A stretch of 64,000 bases of DNA from Pseudomonas knackmussii B13 (GCF_000689415.1 NZ_HG322950.1:1426001-1490000); one strand, 5' to 3'; counted from the first letter of the stretch, positions 1 through 9,886 are shown. Notes: generated from the letters alone by a model not told the origin. Numbers and translations: made by a program.

Positions 1-329
1 TGGCCATTGAGAATCTGCAGCAGCAGGCGCTTGAAGCCCGCCGCCAGCTCGCTGCAGAAATGCGTGAACAGCGACGGCGGCGCCTTGCTGTCGCGAAACT
101 GGCGGGCGTAGTGGCGGTATTCTTCACTAAGATTTTGCAGGGCGCGCTGCCTTTCCAGTAAGGTCAGCGCGCAGCGGTTCAGGCGGAAGAGCACAGTCAG
201 GCTGTGCTGCAGGCCTTCGTTCGGGGGGAGAAGGCGGGCTTCTGCCAGTCCGGCCGCAAGATTGTCCGTGGCGTCGTGCACCTCTTCGAGGATGTCCGGG
301 ACTTCCAGGCGCAGGGCATCCAGCATCAT
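1..329 (-). CDS. Hypothetical protein, 3' part outside the window
   Basis: An open frame on the minus strand starts at ATG 329 (a second ATG follows at 326) and stays open for 109 codons to the window edge. The visible part is acidic-to-amphipathic, predicted helical and without a signal peptide or membrane segment. It is probably the homologue of the uncharacterised gene that precedes the thioredoxin gene in P. aeruginosa (around PA0952); that is remembered synteny. It is divergent from the thioredoxin-like gene, with only 30 bases between the starts. I do not recognise a domain and give no function. Confidence 0.6.
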   Translation of the reverse strand, partial: MMLDALRLEVPDILEEVHDATDNLAAGLAEARLLPPNEGLQHSLTVLFRLNRCALTLLERQRALQNLSEEYRHYARQFRDSKAPPSLFTHFCSELAAGFKRLLLQILNG

Positions 330-359
330 GACCACCCCGCATACACGAGGAAAGAAGGC

Positions 360-830
360 ATGGGAGTGCGGCTCCGTATTATGGGTGGACTGTTCATCGG
401 CCTGATCCTGGCCGGTTGCTCAGCGGACTACGGTGTCGATCAGCATGGACAGAAAGTATCGGCATCCAGCCTAGATGGCCAGTGGCTAGTCATCAATTAC
501 TGGGCGGATTGGTGCCCACCCTGCCGCAAGGAGGTCCCCGAATTCAACCGTTTGGTGAAAGAGCAGCAAGGCAAGCCGCTGCGCGTGCTGGGCGTGAACT
601 ACGACGGGCTGCGCGATGCCGAGCTTAGCAAGGCGGTCGATGACCTGGGTATCGAATACACCGTGCTGGCCGACGATCCGGCCAAGCGCTTCGATTTGCC
701 GCATAGCGAGGCGTTGCCCGTCACATTCATCGTCGACCCTAAGGGGAAGATGCGCGAACGCCTGCTCGGTGAGCAGACCGCCGCCGGTGTACAGGCGCGA
801 CTGGCGCAATTGCAGCAGGAGGAACACTGA
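360..830 (+). CDS. TlpA/ResA-like thioredoxin lipoprotein
   Basis: This 156-residue protein is a periplasmic thiol-disulfide oxidoreductase of the TlpA/thioredoxin family. A hydrophobic signal ends in a lipobox (LAGC, Cys20), so it is likely lipid-anchored. The active site is WCPPC (Cys52 and Cys55), followed by a thioredoxin fold with a cis-proline region (ALPVTF). ATG 360 was chosen because GAGGAAAG lies a few bases upstream; ATG 381 would still keep the lipobox. The stop overlaps the acylphosphatase start by one base (TGATG), so the two genes are translationally coupled. Its partner (cytochrome c maturation or general disulfide reduction) cannot be told from sequence. Confidence 0.85.
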   Translation: MGVRLRIMGGLFIGLILAGCSADYGVDQHGQKVSASSLDGQWLVINYWADWCPPCRKEVPEFNRLVKEQQGKPLRVLGVNYDGLRDAELSKAVDDLGIEYTVLADDPAKRFDLPHSEALPVTFIVDPKGKMRERLLGEQTAAGVQARLAQLQQEEH

Positions 831-1105
831 TGGGCAGAGTCTGTTTGCACGGTTTCGTCAGCGGCCGTGTGCAGGGCGTCTACTACCGCCAGAGCACCGA
901 GCAACAGGCCGAGCGCCTGGGCGTCGATGGCTGGGTGCGCAATCTCGCCGACGGTCGCGTCGAGGTGCTGCTGGAAGGTGAGGAGGATGCCGTGCGCGAG
1001 CTGGAGCGCTGGCTGTGCGACGGGCCGGCGGATGCCGAGGTGAGCGCCGTGGACGTTCAGGAGGTGCCGGCGCAGGGCATTACCGGCTTCATCGTCCGTC
1101 GCTGA
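830..1105 (+). CDS. acyP: Acylphosphatase
   Basis: A 91-residue protein of the usual acylphosphatase length, predicted to hydrolyse carboxyl-phosphate bonds in small acylphosphates in the cytoplasm. The signature GRVQGVYYR carries the phosphate-binding Arg20, and GWVRN carries the catalytic Asn38, followed by the conserved DGRVE. Start ATG 830 overlaps the stop of the thioredoxin-like gene. Nothing is missing from the fold. Physiological substrate is unknown for bacterial members. Confidence 0.93.
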   Translation: MGRVCLHGFVSGRVQGVYYRQSTEQQAERLGVDGWVRNLADGRVEVLLEGEEDAVRELERWLCDGPADAEVSAVDVQEVPAQGITGFIVRR

Positions 1106-1139
1106 GGAATAGCCAGGCGCGCAGGGCGCCTGGTGCGAT

Positions 1140-2096
1140 TCAGTTGCTGCTGCCCGGGTCGGCTGCCAGGCGCCCGGCATCGGTCAGCAGGCGATGCAGG
1201 AACTCCTTCTGCAGTTCCGGATCGTTTCGGGTCAGCTCGATCAGGCTCTGCTCCAGTTCGCTGGCTTCTTCTTCCATGCCCAGGTCGGAAAGACGTTTGA
1301 CCCGGTGCACCCAGTGCTGCACGTCCTCGCCCTCGAGATCGTTGTAGATCAACGCGTGGGCTTCGCCGAGCTTGCTGCGCAGGGTCGGGCTGAGGGCCAG
1401 GCTGGCTTCGCCGCGGGTGTTGTCCTGCGGGTCGGTCACCCTCAGTTGCAGATGGCTTGCGCGCTTCAGCGCTTCATCGTCGAAGGGGCCTTCGAGCAGG
1501 TTCAGGCGCAGTACGCCGTGGCGGTCTGTGAGCAGGTCCTGGGTGTCCTTGCCAGTGCTCAGCTGCACCGGACGTTCAGCCCATGGCAGGCTGGAATATT
1601 CGGTGTGTTTGTTGCGCTGCTGCTCGACGATGCCGGCCAGGTTCTGTTCTGCGCGGCCGTTGGACTGCACGTTCATGAACGGATTCATGCCGTCGATGCC
1701 GTAGCTGATCCAGCCGTGGGTGACGCTTTCCGGCAGATTGCCGAGGGCAAACACGTTGACCACGTTGGCGCCGACGCCGGCAACGAAGGTGACCATGCCG
1801 GCCGGCACTTCGTACAGCTCGCGCCAGGCCTGGTAAGGCGTGTAACGGTCGTAACGGCGGGTGACCTCGAACTCGGTGACTTCGAAGGTCTTCTGCTCCA
1901 GCACGCGGATACGGCGTTGCGGCAGTTGCATCACGGCCGGCTCGCCGACTTCGATCTGCAGGCTGTGGTCGAGCAGTTTGCGCTCGACGCGTTCCTCATG
2001 CTCGCTGCGCTGCGACATCTGGTTGGCGCAGCCGCCGAGCACAAGGCTGCCGCACAGGGCGGCAACCTTGAGGCGGGTGGTGCTTAGCGGGGACAT
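1140..2096 (-). CDS. Lipoprotein of unknown function (PA0955-like)
   Basis: A 318-residue protein with a short signal peptide and lipobox LGGC near residue 23, so a predicted lipoprotein. The mature part has a beta-rich middle (about 60-230) and a helical, acidic C-terminal end (about 260-310) rich in Glu and Leu. I recognise it only as the hypothetical gene next to proS in P. aeruginosa; no enzymatic motif is visible. It lies 8 bases after the stop of proS on the same strand, so it is probably co-transcribed with proS. Convergent with acyP. Confidence 0.75.
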   Translation of the reverse strand: MSPLSTTRLKVAALCGSLVLGGCANQMSQRSEHEERVERKLLDHSLQIEVGEPAVMQLPQRRIRVLEQKTFEVTEFEVTRRYDRYTPYQAWRELYEVPAGMVTFVAGVGANVVNVFALGNLPESVTHGWISYGIDGMNPFMNVQSNGRAEQNLAGIVEQQRNKHTEYSSLPWAERPVQLSTGKDTQDLLTDRHGVLRLNLLEGPFDDEALKRASHLQLRVTDPQDNTRGEASLALSPTLRSKLGEAHALIYNDLEGEDVQHWVHRVKRLSDLGMEEEASELEQSLIELTRNDPELQKEFLHRLLTDAGRLAADPGSSN

Positions 2097-2104
2097 CGTG
2101 CTGC

Positions 2105-3820
<1,716 letters not shown>

Positions 3821-3952
3821 GGTTGGCCGTTATTCGATAGCGAGAAATAGATAGGCTGGGCATTGTACGGTGCGGGTCAGGCAACGTACAGGGCGTGGCG
3901 CCCGGCGCGGGCGTGCCTGTAGAGGAGGGCGCCAGAGTTGGCGCCGGAATAG

Positions 3953-3979
3953 AAAAAGCCCGGCCTAGGCCGGGCTTTT
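3953..3979 (-). terminator. Intrinsic terminator of oprD
   Basis: A perfect 26-base palindrome (AAAAGCCCGGCC pairing with GGCCGGGCTTTT) 24 bases after the oprD stop, with a T run on the minus strand. It separates oprD from proS, so proS needs its own promoter. Confidence 0.85.
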
Positions 3980-4002
3980 CATTACCTTCTGTCGAGTTCT
4001 GA

Positions 4003-5325
4003 TTACAGAACGGACAGCGGGTAGTCGACGATCAGACGGAACTCGTCGATATCACCTTCAGCTTGGTCGCTGTTGGCGCGGTGCCAAGCTTGGCGAACGC
4101 GGAAGGACAGGTCCTTGGCCGGGCCGCTCTGTACAACGTACTTGGCTTCGACGTTGGTTTCGTGGTGCTCGCCGTCCGGACCATAGCCGTAGTTGGCGTA
4201 CGGGCTGGTCGGATCGATCTTGGTGCCGTCGATGTCTTTACCGTTGATGTAGCGGGTCATGAAGGTCAGACCCGGAACACCGTACTCGGCCATGTTCAGG
4301 TCGTAACGGGCTTGCCAGGATTTTTCACCCGGGCCGTTGAAGTCGGAGTACTGAACGGAGTTGGCGAGGAAGATCGAGTCGCCGCCGCGGTTGTTGTCAC
4401 CGATGCCGATGTAGTCGAACGGAGTGTTGCCGTTCACTTTCTGGAAGGCCAGGGTGAAGGTGTGCGCGCTCAGGGTGTAAGCCGCTGCCAGGGAGAAGGT
4501 GTTGTTGGTGATGTCACCAGCCAGCGACTTACCCTCGTCCTTGGTGTTGTAGTAGTTGACGTCAAAGCCCAGCGACTGCTTGTCAGCGATCGGCAGGGTG
4601 TAGTTCAGGTTGACGTAGTACTGGTTCCAGATGTCTTCCAGCTTGGCGCCGTACAGCGAAGCGGAGAACTGGTCGTTGAAGGCGTACTTGCCACCGATGA
4701 AGTCGGCGGATTTGGCTTCTACACCAGCGTAGTTGGCCCAAATGGTGCCATCACGGTTGGTGGAGTCCTGGCTGGTGCCGGAGTAGTAGTGGCCGCCCTC
4801 GACGTCCAGACCTTGGATCTCGCTGCTCATCAGCGCGATACCGCTGGCGGTTTGCGGCAGCAGGCGGGTGCCGCCAACGGCGAATACCGGCGCGGTCGGC
4901 TGCATGTCACCGGCTTTCAGCTCGGTCTTGGAAACGCGGATCTTGATGGCGCCGCCGGCTTTGCCGTAGCTGTCTTGCTTCTCGCCGTCGTCGCCAACCG
5001 GCAGGTTCTGGGTGGCGCCGTAGCCTTTGCCGCCGTCCAGTTTCAGACCCAGGTAGCCGAAGGCGTCAACGCCGAAGCCAACGGTGCCTTGGGTGAAGCC
5101 GGAGCTGTAGTTGCCCCAGAAACCTTGGCTCCAGTCGCGCTGGTCGCGAGCACCGTTTTTGTTGTTGCGGTTGAAGTAGTAGTTGCGAACCAGGAAGTTC
5201 AGGCTGCTGTCTTCGATAAAGCCTTTCGAAGATGCTTGGTCGCTGACGAAGGCGTCGGCCATAGCCAGTTGCGACGTGGCTGCAGAAATCGCCAGGGCAA
5301 TGGCGCTCCACTTCATCACTTTCAT
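4003..5325 (-). CDS. oprD: OprD porin, basic amino acid and carbapenem channel
   Basis: A 440-residue outer-membrane channel of the OprD family, very like P. aeruginosa OprD, which takes up arginine, lysine and small peptides and admits imipenem. The start is ATG 5325: AAAGGAG lies 8 bases upstream and a classical signal peptide follows (MKVMKWSAIALAISA, cleavage after LAMA). Family landmarks include GFIEDSSL, SQGFWGNYSSGFTQGT, the long middle stretch of beta strands and the C-terminal RLIVDYPLSVL. Residues near the end (SGPAKDLSFRVRQAWHRAN) are typical of true OprD rather than OccK members. It has its own terminator and a long upstream region that may carry ArgR sites. Frame is intact. Confidence 0.93.
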   Translation of the reverse strand: MKVMKWSAIALAISAATSQLAMADAFVSDQASSKGFIEDSSLNFLVRNYYFNRNNKNGARDQRDWSQGFWGNYSSGFTQGTVGFGVDAFGYLGLKLDGGKGYGATQNLPVGDDGEKQDSYGKAGGAIKIRVSKTELKAGDMQPTAPVFAVGGTRLLPQTASGIALMSSEIQGLDVEGGHYYSGTSQDSTNRDGTIWANYAGVEAKSADFIGGKYAFNDQFSASLYGAKLEDIWNQYYVNLNYTLPIADKQSLGFDVNYYNTKDEGKSLAGDITNNTFSLAAAYTLSAHTFTLAFQKVNGNTPFDYIGIGDNNRGGDSIFLANSVQYSDFNGPGEKSWQARYDLNMAEYGVPGLTFMTRYINGKDIDGTKIDPTSPYANYGYGPDGEHHETNVEAKYVVQSGPAKDLSFRVRQAWHRANSDQAEGDIDEFRLIVDYPLSVL

Positions 5326-6044
5326 CGTGATTGCTCCTTTGGTTTTGAAGTTATCTGCCATCACAAGTGCCGCAGTGACGGCTCGTTCTTTTTGTCGGCG
5401 CTAACTTATAGCACGCGTGTTCTCTTGGCGATAGTTGCAGGAAACTTCTGACGGATTCTTTATGGGGCTGTCGCAAACCTGCATGCAAAGTGTCGCATTC
5501 AAGTAGGTCTCAACTTAAAAAAACAGTAAGGGCACTACTTGACAGCCATTTGTCCGTTTTGAAATCCCCCTCAGGCAACTTCCATTTTTGGTTATTTTTT
5601 ACTCAAGAGATGAGCTGTCATCCCTTGCGATTCGCCTGATCGTAGTCCTTCAAGCAACAACCGTGCACAAAGCCAGTGTTCTTCGTCGTCGTGCCGGTTG
5701 CTCCAATGGTTGGACGGTGTAAGCGGAAATCGCGCAGATTTCAAGATGTTTCGGCGGATTTCGCTGCGCTCTGTCTCGCTTCGGTGGCGGGCGGGCGCTC
5801 AGCTTCGCTTCGAAACGCTGCGCGTTCCAGGCAGATCAGCCACAAAAGGATGCAGCTAGTGTCGCGGCACCTGTTGTCGGAAAACGCCCTGTTTTGGCGC
5901 ATGTCGCAGCAGAGCTGCCTGCTGCGGGAGCGAGTTGCGGATGCCAGCAGTGTGTCGGGTTCGAGCCTCTTGTATGCTGCGCGCCTTTCGGCCCCGGACT
6001 GGGGTTAGTCTGTCTTTCACACTGGTCGAACAGGAGAAGTCGTT
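5326..6044. other. Long intergenic region between oprD and the HIT gene
   Basis: About 720 bases without a supported gene. The part from 5400 to 5640 is AT-richer than its surroundings and should hold the oprD promoter: a -10-like TATAAG (minus strand, 5405-5410) is visible without a good -35, as expected for an activator-dependent promoter, and two TGTCGC hexamers lie upstream. The right part (5680-6000) is GC-rich with small inverted repeats (CGCCCTGTTTTGGCG near 5885). A 110-codon open frame at 5676-6008 has no ribosome site and unnatural composition; I do not count it. Confidence 0.6.
5469..5496 (+). promoter_or_regulatory. Possible ArgR half-site pair upstream of oprD
   Basis: Two direct TGTCGC hexamers at 5469-5474 and 5491-5496 are spaced 22 bases start to start, about two helical turns. 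TGTCGC is the conserved core of Pseudomonas ArgR half-sites, which occur as direct repeats, and P. aeruginosa oprD is known to be activated by arginine through ArgR. The A-rich second part of each half-site fits only loosely. The pair lies about 145 bases upstream of the oprD start. Confidence 0.45.
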
Positions 6045-6470
6045 ATGTTCGTCTTGGATTCCCGTCTGCAGCAGGACACCATCGCGCTGGGCGATTTCGC
6101 TCTTAGTCGCCTCCTGCTGATGAATGATGCCCAGTTCCCCTGGTTCATCCTGGTGCCGCGTCGCGAGGATGTCAGCGAGATCTTCCAATTGGCCCCCGAA
6201 GAGCAGCAGATGCTCTGGCGCGAGGCAACCGGGCTGGCCGAAGTGCTCAAGGACACATTCAAAGCCGACAAGATGAATGTGGCCAATCTGGGCAATGTCG
6301 TCAGCCAGTTGCACATGCACGTCATCGTTCGCCGTCGCGACGATGCTGCTTGGCCCGGGCCGGTTTGGGGCAAGGTGACGCCGCGGCCATACACCGCGGA
6401 TGAGCTCCAGGTGCTGCGCGCCAAGTTGCGCATGGTCCTGGGTGACGACTTCCGATTCGAGCAGGAGTGA
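6045..6470 (+). CDS. HIT family nucleotide hydrolase
   Basis: A 141-residue histidine-triad protein. The signature QLHMHVIVRR (HxHxHxx-like, near residues 90-96) holds the nucleotidyl-histidine catalytic residue; the N-terminal half has the usual HIT helix with FKADKMN. Members hydrolyse dinucleoside polyphosphates or nucleotide-phosphoramidates; substrate cannot be assigned here. A ribosome site (CAGGAGA) precedes ATG 6045. slyX follows after 3 bases, so the two form an operon ended by the terminator at 6689. Confidence 0.9.
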   Translation: MFVLDSRLQQDTIALGDFALSRLLLMNDAQFPWFILVPRREDVSEIFQLAPEEQQMLWREATGLAEVLKDTFKADKMNVANLGNVVSQLHMHVIVRRRDDAAWPGPVWGKVTPRPYTADELQVLRAKLRMVLGDDFRFEQE

Positions 6471-6473
6471 ATC

Positions 6474-6680
6474 ATGGACCTCGAGCAGCGACTTGCCGAT
6501 CTGGAGAGTCGTCAGGCCTTCCAGGATGACGCCATGCAGACCTTGAGCGACGTGGTTTACGAGCAGGAGCGGACCATAGAGCGCCTGCGGATGCAGATGC
6601 AGGCGCTGCTCAAGCGTCTGGAAGACCTGCAGGGGCAGGTCGGGGTGGCCGACGACGAGGCGCCTCCGCCGCATTACTGA
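6474..6680 (+). CDS. slyX: SlyX family protein
   Basis: A 68-residue protein that is almost entirely one predicted coiled coil, starting LEQRLADLESRQAFQDD and ending in the acidic, proline-rich tail DDEAPPPHY typical of SlyX. Molecular role of the family is unknown. It begins 3 bases after the HIT gene stop, and a strong terminator follows within 10 bases. Confidence 0.9.
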   Translation: MDLEQRLADLESRQAFQDDAMQTLSDVVYEQERTIERLRMQMQALLKRLEDLQGQVGVADDEAPPPHY

Positions 6681-6688
6681 CAGGCATG

Positions 6689-6717
6689 AAAAAGCCCGCC
6701 GGAATGGCGGGCTTTTT
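6689..6717. terminator. Bidirectional terminator between slyX and the cold-shock gene
   Basis: AAAAAGCCCGCC, a 5-base loop, then GGCGGGCTTTTT. The T tract on either strand means it can end both slyX (plus) and the convergent cold-shock-domain gene (minus). Confidence 0.9.
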
Positions 6718-6727
6718 CGTGGTGCCT

Positions 6728-7318
6728 TCAGCGGCGGCCGGGGAGGGCTGCAATCACGTCTTCGGCCTGCAGGCCTTTGTCGCGTTGCACTACCGAGAAC
6801 TCCACGCGCTGGCCTTCGATCAGGATGCGGTGGCCTTCGCCGCGAATGGCGCGGAAGTGGACGAAGATGTCCTCGCCGCTGTCGCGGGAAATAAAGCCGA
6901 AGCCCTTGGAGGTGTTGAACCACTTCACGGTGCCGGTTTCACGATTTTCCGCGCTCGGGCTGGGTTGTGCGTACTGGTTGGATGGCCTGCGCAGTTTGCC
7001 GGTCAGTTGCAGCACTGCGGCGCTGGCGAGGATCAGCAGCGGTAGCAGGACGGCCGGCTGGTCGCCGATGGCCGGCAGCGGTGCGAGCAGGATCAGGATC
7101 TGCAGGACCACCGCCAGGAGCACCAGGGCGCTGATCAGGCTCTGCAACTGTTGCGTCTTGCTCGACGTCGGCGTCAGTAGCAGGGTCGTCAGGCCGAGCA
7201 GGGCCAGATACACGGCGTCGGCATTCTGCAGGAAGGGGATGGCATCCGAACGCAAGGCAGGTGCAAAGGACAGCAAGAGGGCGATGGCGCCCGTCAACAG
7301 ATGGACGATTTTTAGCAT
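6728..7318 (-). CDS. Membrane protein with C-terminal cold-shock domain
   Basis: A 196-residue fusion. The first about 115 residues contain three to four hydrophobic segments (for example LTGAIALLLSFAPAL, ALVLLAVVLQILILLAPL, VLLPLLILASAAVLQL). After a polar linker, residues 130-196 form a complete cold-shock domain with RNP1 GFGFIS and RNP2 DIFVHF, preceded by GTVKWFN. The domain would face the cytoplasm and could bind RNA or single-stranded DNA at the membrane. It resembles PA0961 of P. aeruginosa. Function of the membrane anchor is not known. Confidence 0.88.
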   Translation of the reverse strand: MLKIVHLLTGAIALLLSFAPALRSDAIPFLQNADAVYLALLGLTTLLLTPTSSKTQQLQSLISALVLLAVVLQILILLAPLPAIGDQPAVLLPLLILASAAVLQLTGKLRRPSNQYAQPSPSAENRETGTVKWFNTSKGFGFISRDSGEDIFVHFRAIRGEGHRILIEGQRVEFSVVQRDKGLQAEDVIAALPGRR

Positions 7319-7797
7319 GGCTATGGGTTCACCTTGAGCGGGTAACTAAGAAGTAGCCGGCGGGCGAATCGATCCGGGACGATGAAAATGGGCCGACCGT
7401 AAGCCGCAAGCCTATGCGCAGGGCGCACGGCGGGTATTTAACCGCAATCCGGTAACCTTCTCAAATCAAGCGCTTAGCGTGCTTGGTGGGTGATGCTGGG
7501 GTGTCTGGTGCGGTGTGGGACTCGAACCTGTGGGGGCGGTAGGCGATCCCGTTTGTCCGTGGGAGCGCCGTGATCGCAACGATCTCCTTGCCGCGCACGG
7601 TGCCCCTCGATCGCTCCCGGGCGTTCTGTGGCCCTTCCTTATATATGAGGGCGCTGTGCCGTGACGAAGTGCGTCTGCGTTTGCCATGCGCGCGGCATTC
7701 TGGGGCGGCTGCAAGGTGCGGTTTTTTCAGGCTATAATCCGCGCCTTTGCCGCGGGATGCGGGCCCGCGGCCAATGAGTCCGAGCCAGGGTATCCCG
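7319..7797. other. Gene-free gap with an unexplained structured segment
   Basis: About 480 bases. The segment 7555-7660 folds by eye: GGGAGCG (7561-7567) pairs with CGCTCCC (7612-7618), inside it CCGT(G) (7568) pairs with CACGG (7596-7600), and GATCG-CAA-CGATC (7572-7584) makes a hairpin; GCCCT/AGGGC around a TA-rich loop follows (7630-7652). A T-arm-like GGACTCGAACC (7518-7528, minus strand GGTTCGAGTCC) lies beside it, but no cloverleaf can be closed. On the minus strand one frame (about 7500-7650) has high GC at third positions but no start codon. I cannot say whether this is an RNA gene or an old coding remnant. Confidence 0.4.
7709..7738 (+). promoter_or_regulatory. Sigma-70 type promoter of the fmdB-aspS operon
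   Basis: CTGCAA (7709-7714), 18-base spacer containing a T6 tract, then a perfect TATAAT (7733-7738), followed by a GC-rich discriminator, 60 bases upstream of the first gene. Confidence 0.65.
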
Positions 7798-8064
7798 ATG
7801 CCGATTTATGAATATCAGTGCCGCTCCTGCAGCCATCAGCTGGAAGCGATCCAGAAGTTCAGCGATGCACCGCTGGTCGATTGTCCGGCCTGCAGTGCAC
7901 CTGAATTGAAGAAGATGTTGTCCGCGCCGGGTTTCCGCCTGGGCGGCGGCGGCTGGTACGAAACCGATTTCAAGACGGGCGCCAGGAAGAACCTGGCAAG
8001 TGCCGACGCCCCGACCTGTCCCGCCACGGGATGCGGCTCCGGCGCCTGTGCCGCCGGCGAATGA
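7798..8064 (+). CDS. FmdB-family zinc ribbon protein
   Basis: An 88-residue protein with the FmdB-type zinc ribbon: MPIYEYQCRSC at the start and a second CPAC pair at residues 29-32, four cysteines in CxxC pairs. A Gly-rich middle (LGGGGWYETDFK) and a Cys/Gly/Ala tail follow, as in family members found next to aspS across Pseudomonas. Start ATG 7798 was chosen because the family begins exactly with MPIYEY. Proposed family role is regulatory; no function is established. It is first in an operon with aspS. Confidence 0.88.
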   Translation: MPIYEYQCRSCSHQLEAIQKFSDAPLVDCPACSAPELKKMLSAPGFRLGGGGWYETDFKTGARKNLASADAPTCPATGCGSGACAAGE

Positions 8065-8107
8065 ACGGCTCCACCGAATCCAAGACTTGCGAGAAGCGAA
8101 ACACACC

Positions 8108-9886
8108 ATGATGCGCAGCCACTATTGCGGCCAGTTGAACGAGAGCCTGGACGGCCAGGTAGTCACTCTTTGCGGTTGGGTCCATCGCCGCCGCGACCAC
8201 GGCGGGGTGATCTTCCTCGACGTGCGTGATCGCGAGGGCCTGGCCCAGGTGGTGTTCGACCCGGATCGCGTCGAGACCTTTGCCAAGGCCGACCGCGTGC
8301 GCAGCGAGTACGTGGTGAAGATCACCGGCAAGGTGCGCCTGCGCCCTGAAGGCGCGCGCAATGCCAACATGGCTTCCGGCGCCATTGAAGTGCTGGGTCA
8401 CGAGCTGGAAGTGCTGAACCAGGCCGAAACCCCGCCGTTCCCGCTGGACGAATACTCCGACGTGGGCGAGGAAACCCGCCTGCGCTACCGCTTCATCGAC
8501 CTGCGTCGCCCGGAAATGGCCGCCAAGCTGAAGCTGCGCGCGCGCATCACCAGCAGCATCCGCCGCTACCTAGACGAAAACGGTTTCCTCGACGTCGAAA
8601 CCCCGATCCTCGGTCGTCCGACCCCGGAAGGTGCGCGTGACTACCTGGTGCCGAGCCGCACCTACCCGGGTCACTTCTTCGCCCTGCCGCAGTCGCCGCA
8701 GCTGTTCAAGCAGTTGCTGATGGTTGCCGGCTTCGATCGCTACTACCAGATCGCCAAGTGCTTCCGCGACGAAGACCTGCGTGCCGACCGCCAGCCGGAA
8801 TTCACCCAGATCGACATCGAGACCAGCTTCCTCGACGAAGACGACATCATCGCCATCACCGAGAAGATGGTTCGCCAGCTGTTCAAGGAAGTGCTGAACG
8901 TCGAGTTCGACGAATTCCCGCACATGCCGTTCGAAGAGGCCATGCGCCGCTACGGTTCGGACAAGCCAGACCTGCGTATCCCGCTGGAGCTGGTGGATGT
9001 CGCCGACCAACTGAAGGAAGTGGAATTCAAGGTCTTCTCCGGTCCGGCCAACGATCCGAAGGGCCGCGTTGCCGCCCTGCGCGTACCGGGCGCCGCCTCC
9101 ATGCCGCGTAGCCAGATCGACGACTACACCAAGTTCGTCGGCATCTACGGCGCCAAGGGCCTGGCTTACATCAAGGTCAACGAGCGCGCCAAGGGCGTCG
9201 AAGGCCTGCAGTCGCCGATCGTCAAGTTCATCCCCGAGGCCAACCTGAACGTGATCCTGGATCGCGTCGGTGCGGTCGATGGCGACATCGTGTTCTTCGG
9301 TGCCGACAAGGCCAAGGTCGTCTGCGACGCCCTGGGCGCACTGCGCATCAAGGTTGGTCATGACCTCAAGCTGCTCACCAAGGAGTGGGCGCCGATGTGG
9401 GTCGTGGACTTCCCGATGTTCGAAGAGAACGATGATGGCAGCCTGACCTCGCTGCACCACCCGTTCACCGCGCCCAAGTGCACCCCGGAAGAGCTGGAGG
9501 CCAACCCGGCCGGCAAGCTGTCTCGTGCCTACGACATGGTGCTCAACGGCACCGAGCTGGGCGGCGGTTCCATCCGTATCCACGACAAGGCCATGCAGCA
9601 GGCGGTGTTCCGCGTGCTGGGCATCGACGATGCGGAGCAGGAAGAGAAGTTCGGCTTCCTCCTGGATGCCCTGAAGTACGGCGCACCGCCGCACGGTGGC
9701 CTGGCCTTCGGCCTGGACCGTCTGGTGATGCTGATGACCGGCGCCGCTTCGATCCGCGAAGTCATCGCCTTCCCGAAAACCCAGAGCGCCGGCGACGTCA
9801 TGACCCAGGCTCCGGGCACTGTGGATGGCAAGGCGCTGCGCGAATTGCACATCCGCCTGCGCGAGCAGCAGAAAGCCGCCGAGTAA
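8108..9886 (+). CDS. aspS: Aspartyl-tRNA synthetase (likely non-discriminating)
   Basis: A 592-residue bacterial class IIb AspRS. N-terminal OB anticodon-binding domain (residues 1-105, CGWVHRRRDHGGVIFLDVRD), catalytic core with the flipping loop and TPEGARDYLVPSR, motif 2 (FRDEDLRADRQPEFTQ), a GAD-type insertion about 300-420, and motif 3 (GGLAFGLDRLVML). ATG 8108 or the adjacent ATG 8111 may be used. Pseudomonas lack asparaginyl-tRNA synthetase and make Asn-tRNA by transamidation, so this enzyme is expected to charge tRNA-Asn as well; that is family knowledge. Confidence 0.97.
   Translation: MMRSHYCGQLNESLDGQVVTLCGWVHRRRDHGGVIFLDVRDREGLAQVVFDPDRVETFAKADRVRSEYVVKITGKVRLRPEGARNANMASGAIEVLGHELEVLNQAETPPFPLDEYSDVGEETRLRYRFIDLRRPEMAAKLKLRARITSSIRRYLDENGFLDVETPILGRPTPEGARDYLVPSRTYPGHFFALPQSPQLFKQLLMVAGFDRYYQIAKCFRDEDLRADRQPEFTQIDIETSFLDEDDIIAITEKMVRQLFKEVLNVEFDEFPHMPFEEAMRRYGSDKPDLRIPLELVDVADQLKEVEFKVFSGPANDPKGRVAALRVPGAASMPRSQIDDYTKFVGIYGAKGLAYIKVNERAKGVEGLQSPIVKFIPEANLNVILDRVGAVDGDIVFFGADKAKVVCDALGALRIKVGHDLKLLTKEWAPMWVVDFPMFEENDDGSLTSLHHPFTAPKCTPEELEANPAGKLSRAYDMVLNGTELGGGSIRIHDKAMQQAVFRVLGIDDAEQEEKFGFLLDALKYGAPPHGGLAFGLDRLVMLMTGAASIREVIAFPKTQSAGDVMTQAPGTVDGKALRELHIRLREQQKAAE

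Noticed and set aside
5676..6008. A 110-codon frame in the oprD upstream region
   Set aside because: No ribosome-binding site, unusual Arg/Ser-rich composition and no family resemblance; more likely spacer DNA.
7501..7545. tRNA gene on the minus strand suggested by GGTTCGAGTCC and a nearby ACCA
   Set aside because: The T stem does not pair beyond two bases, the acceptor stem cannot be closed, and no D or anticodon arm is found at the right distance.
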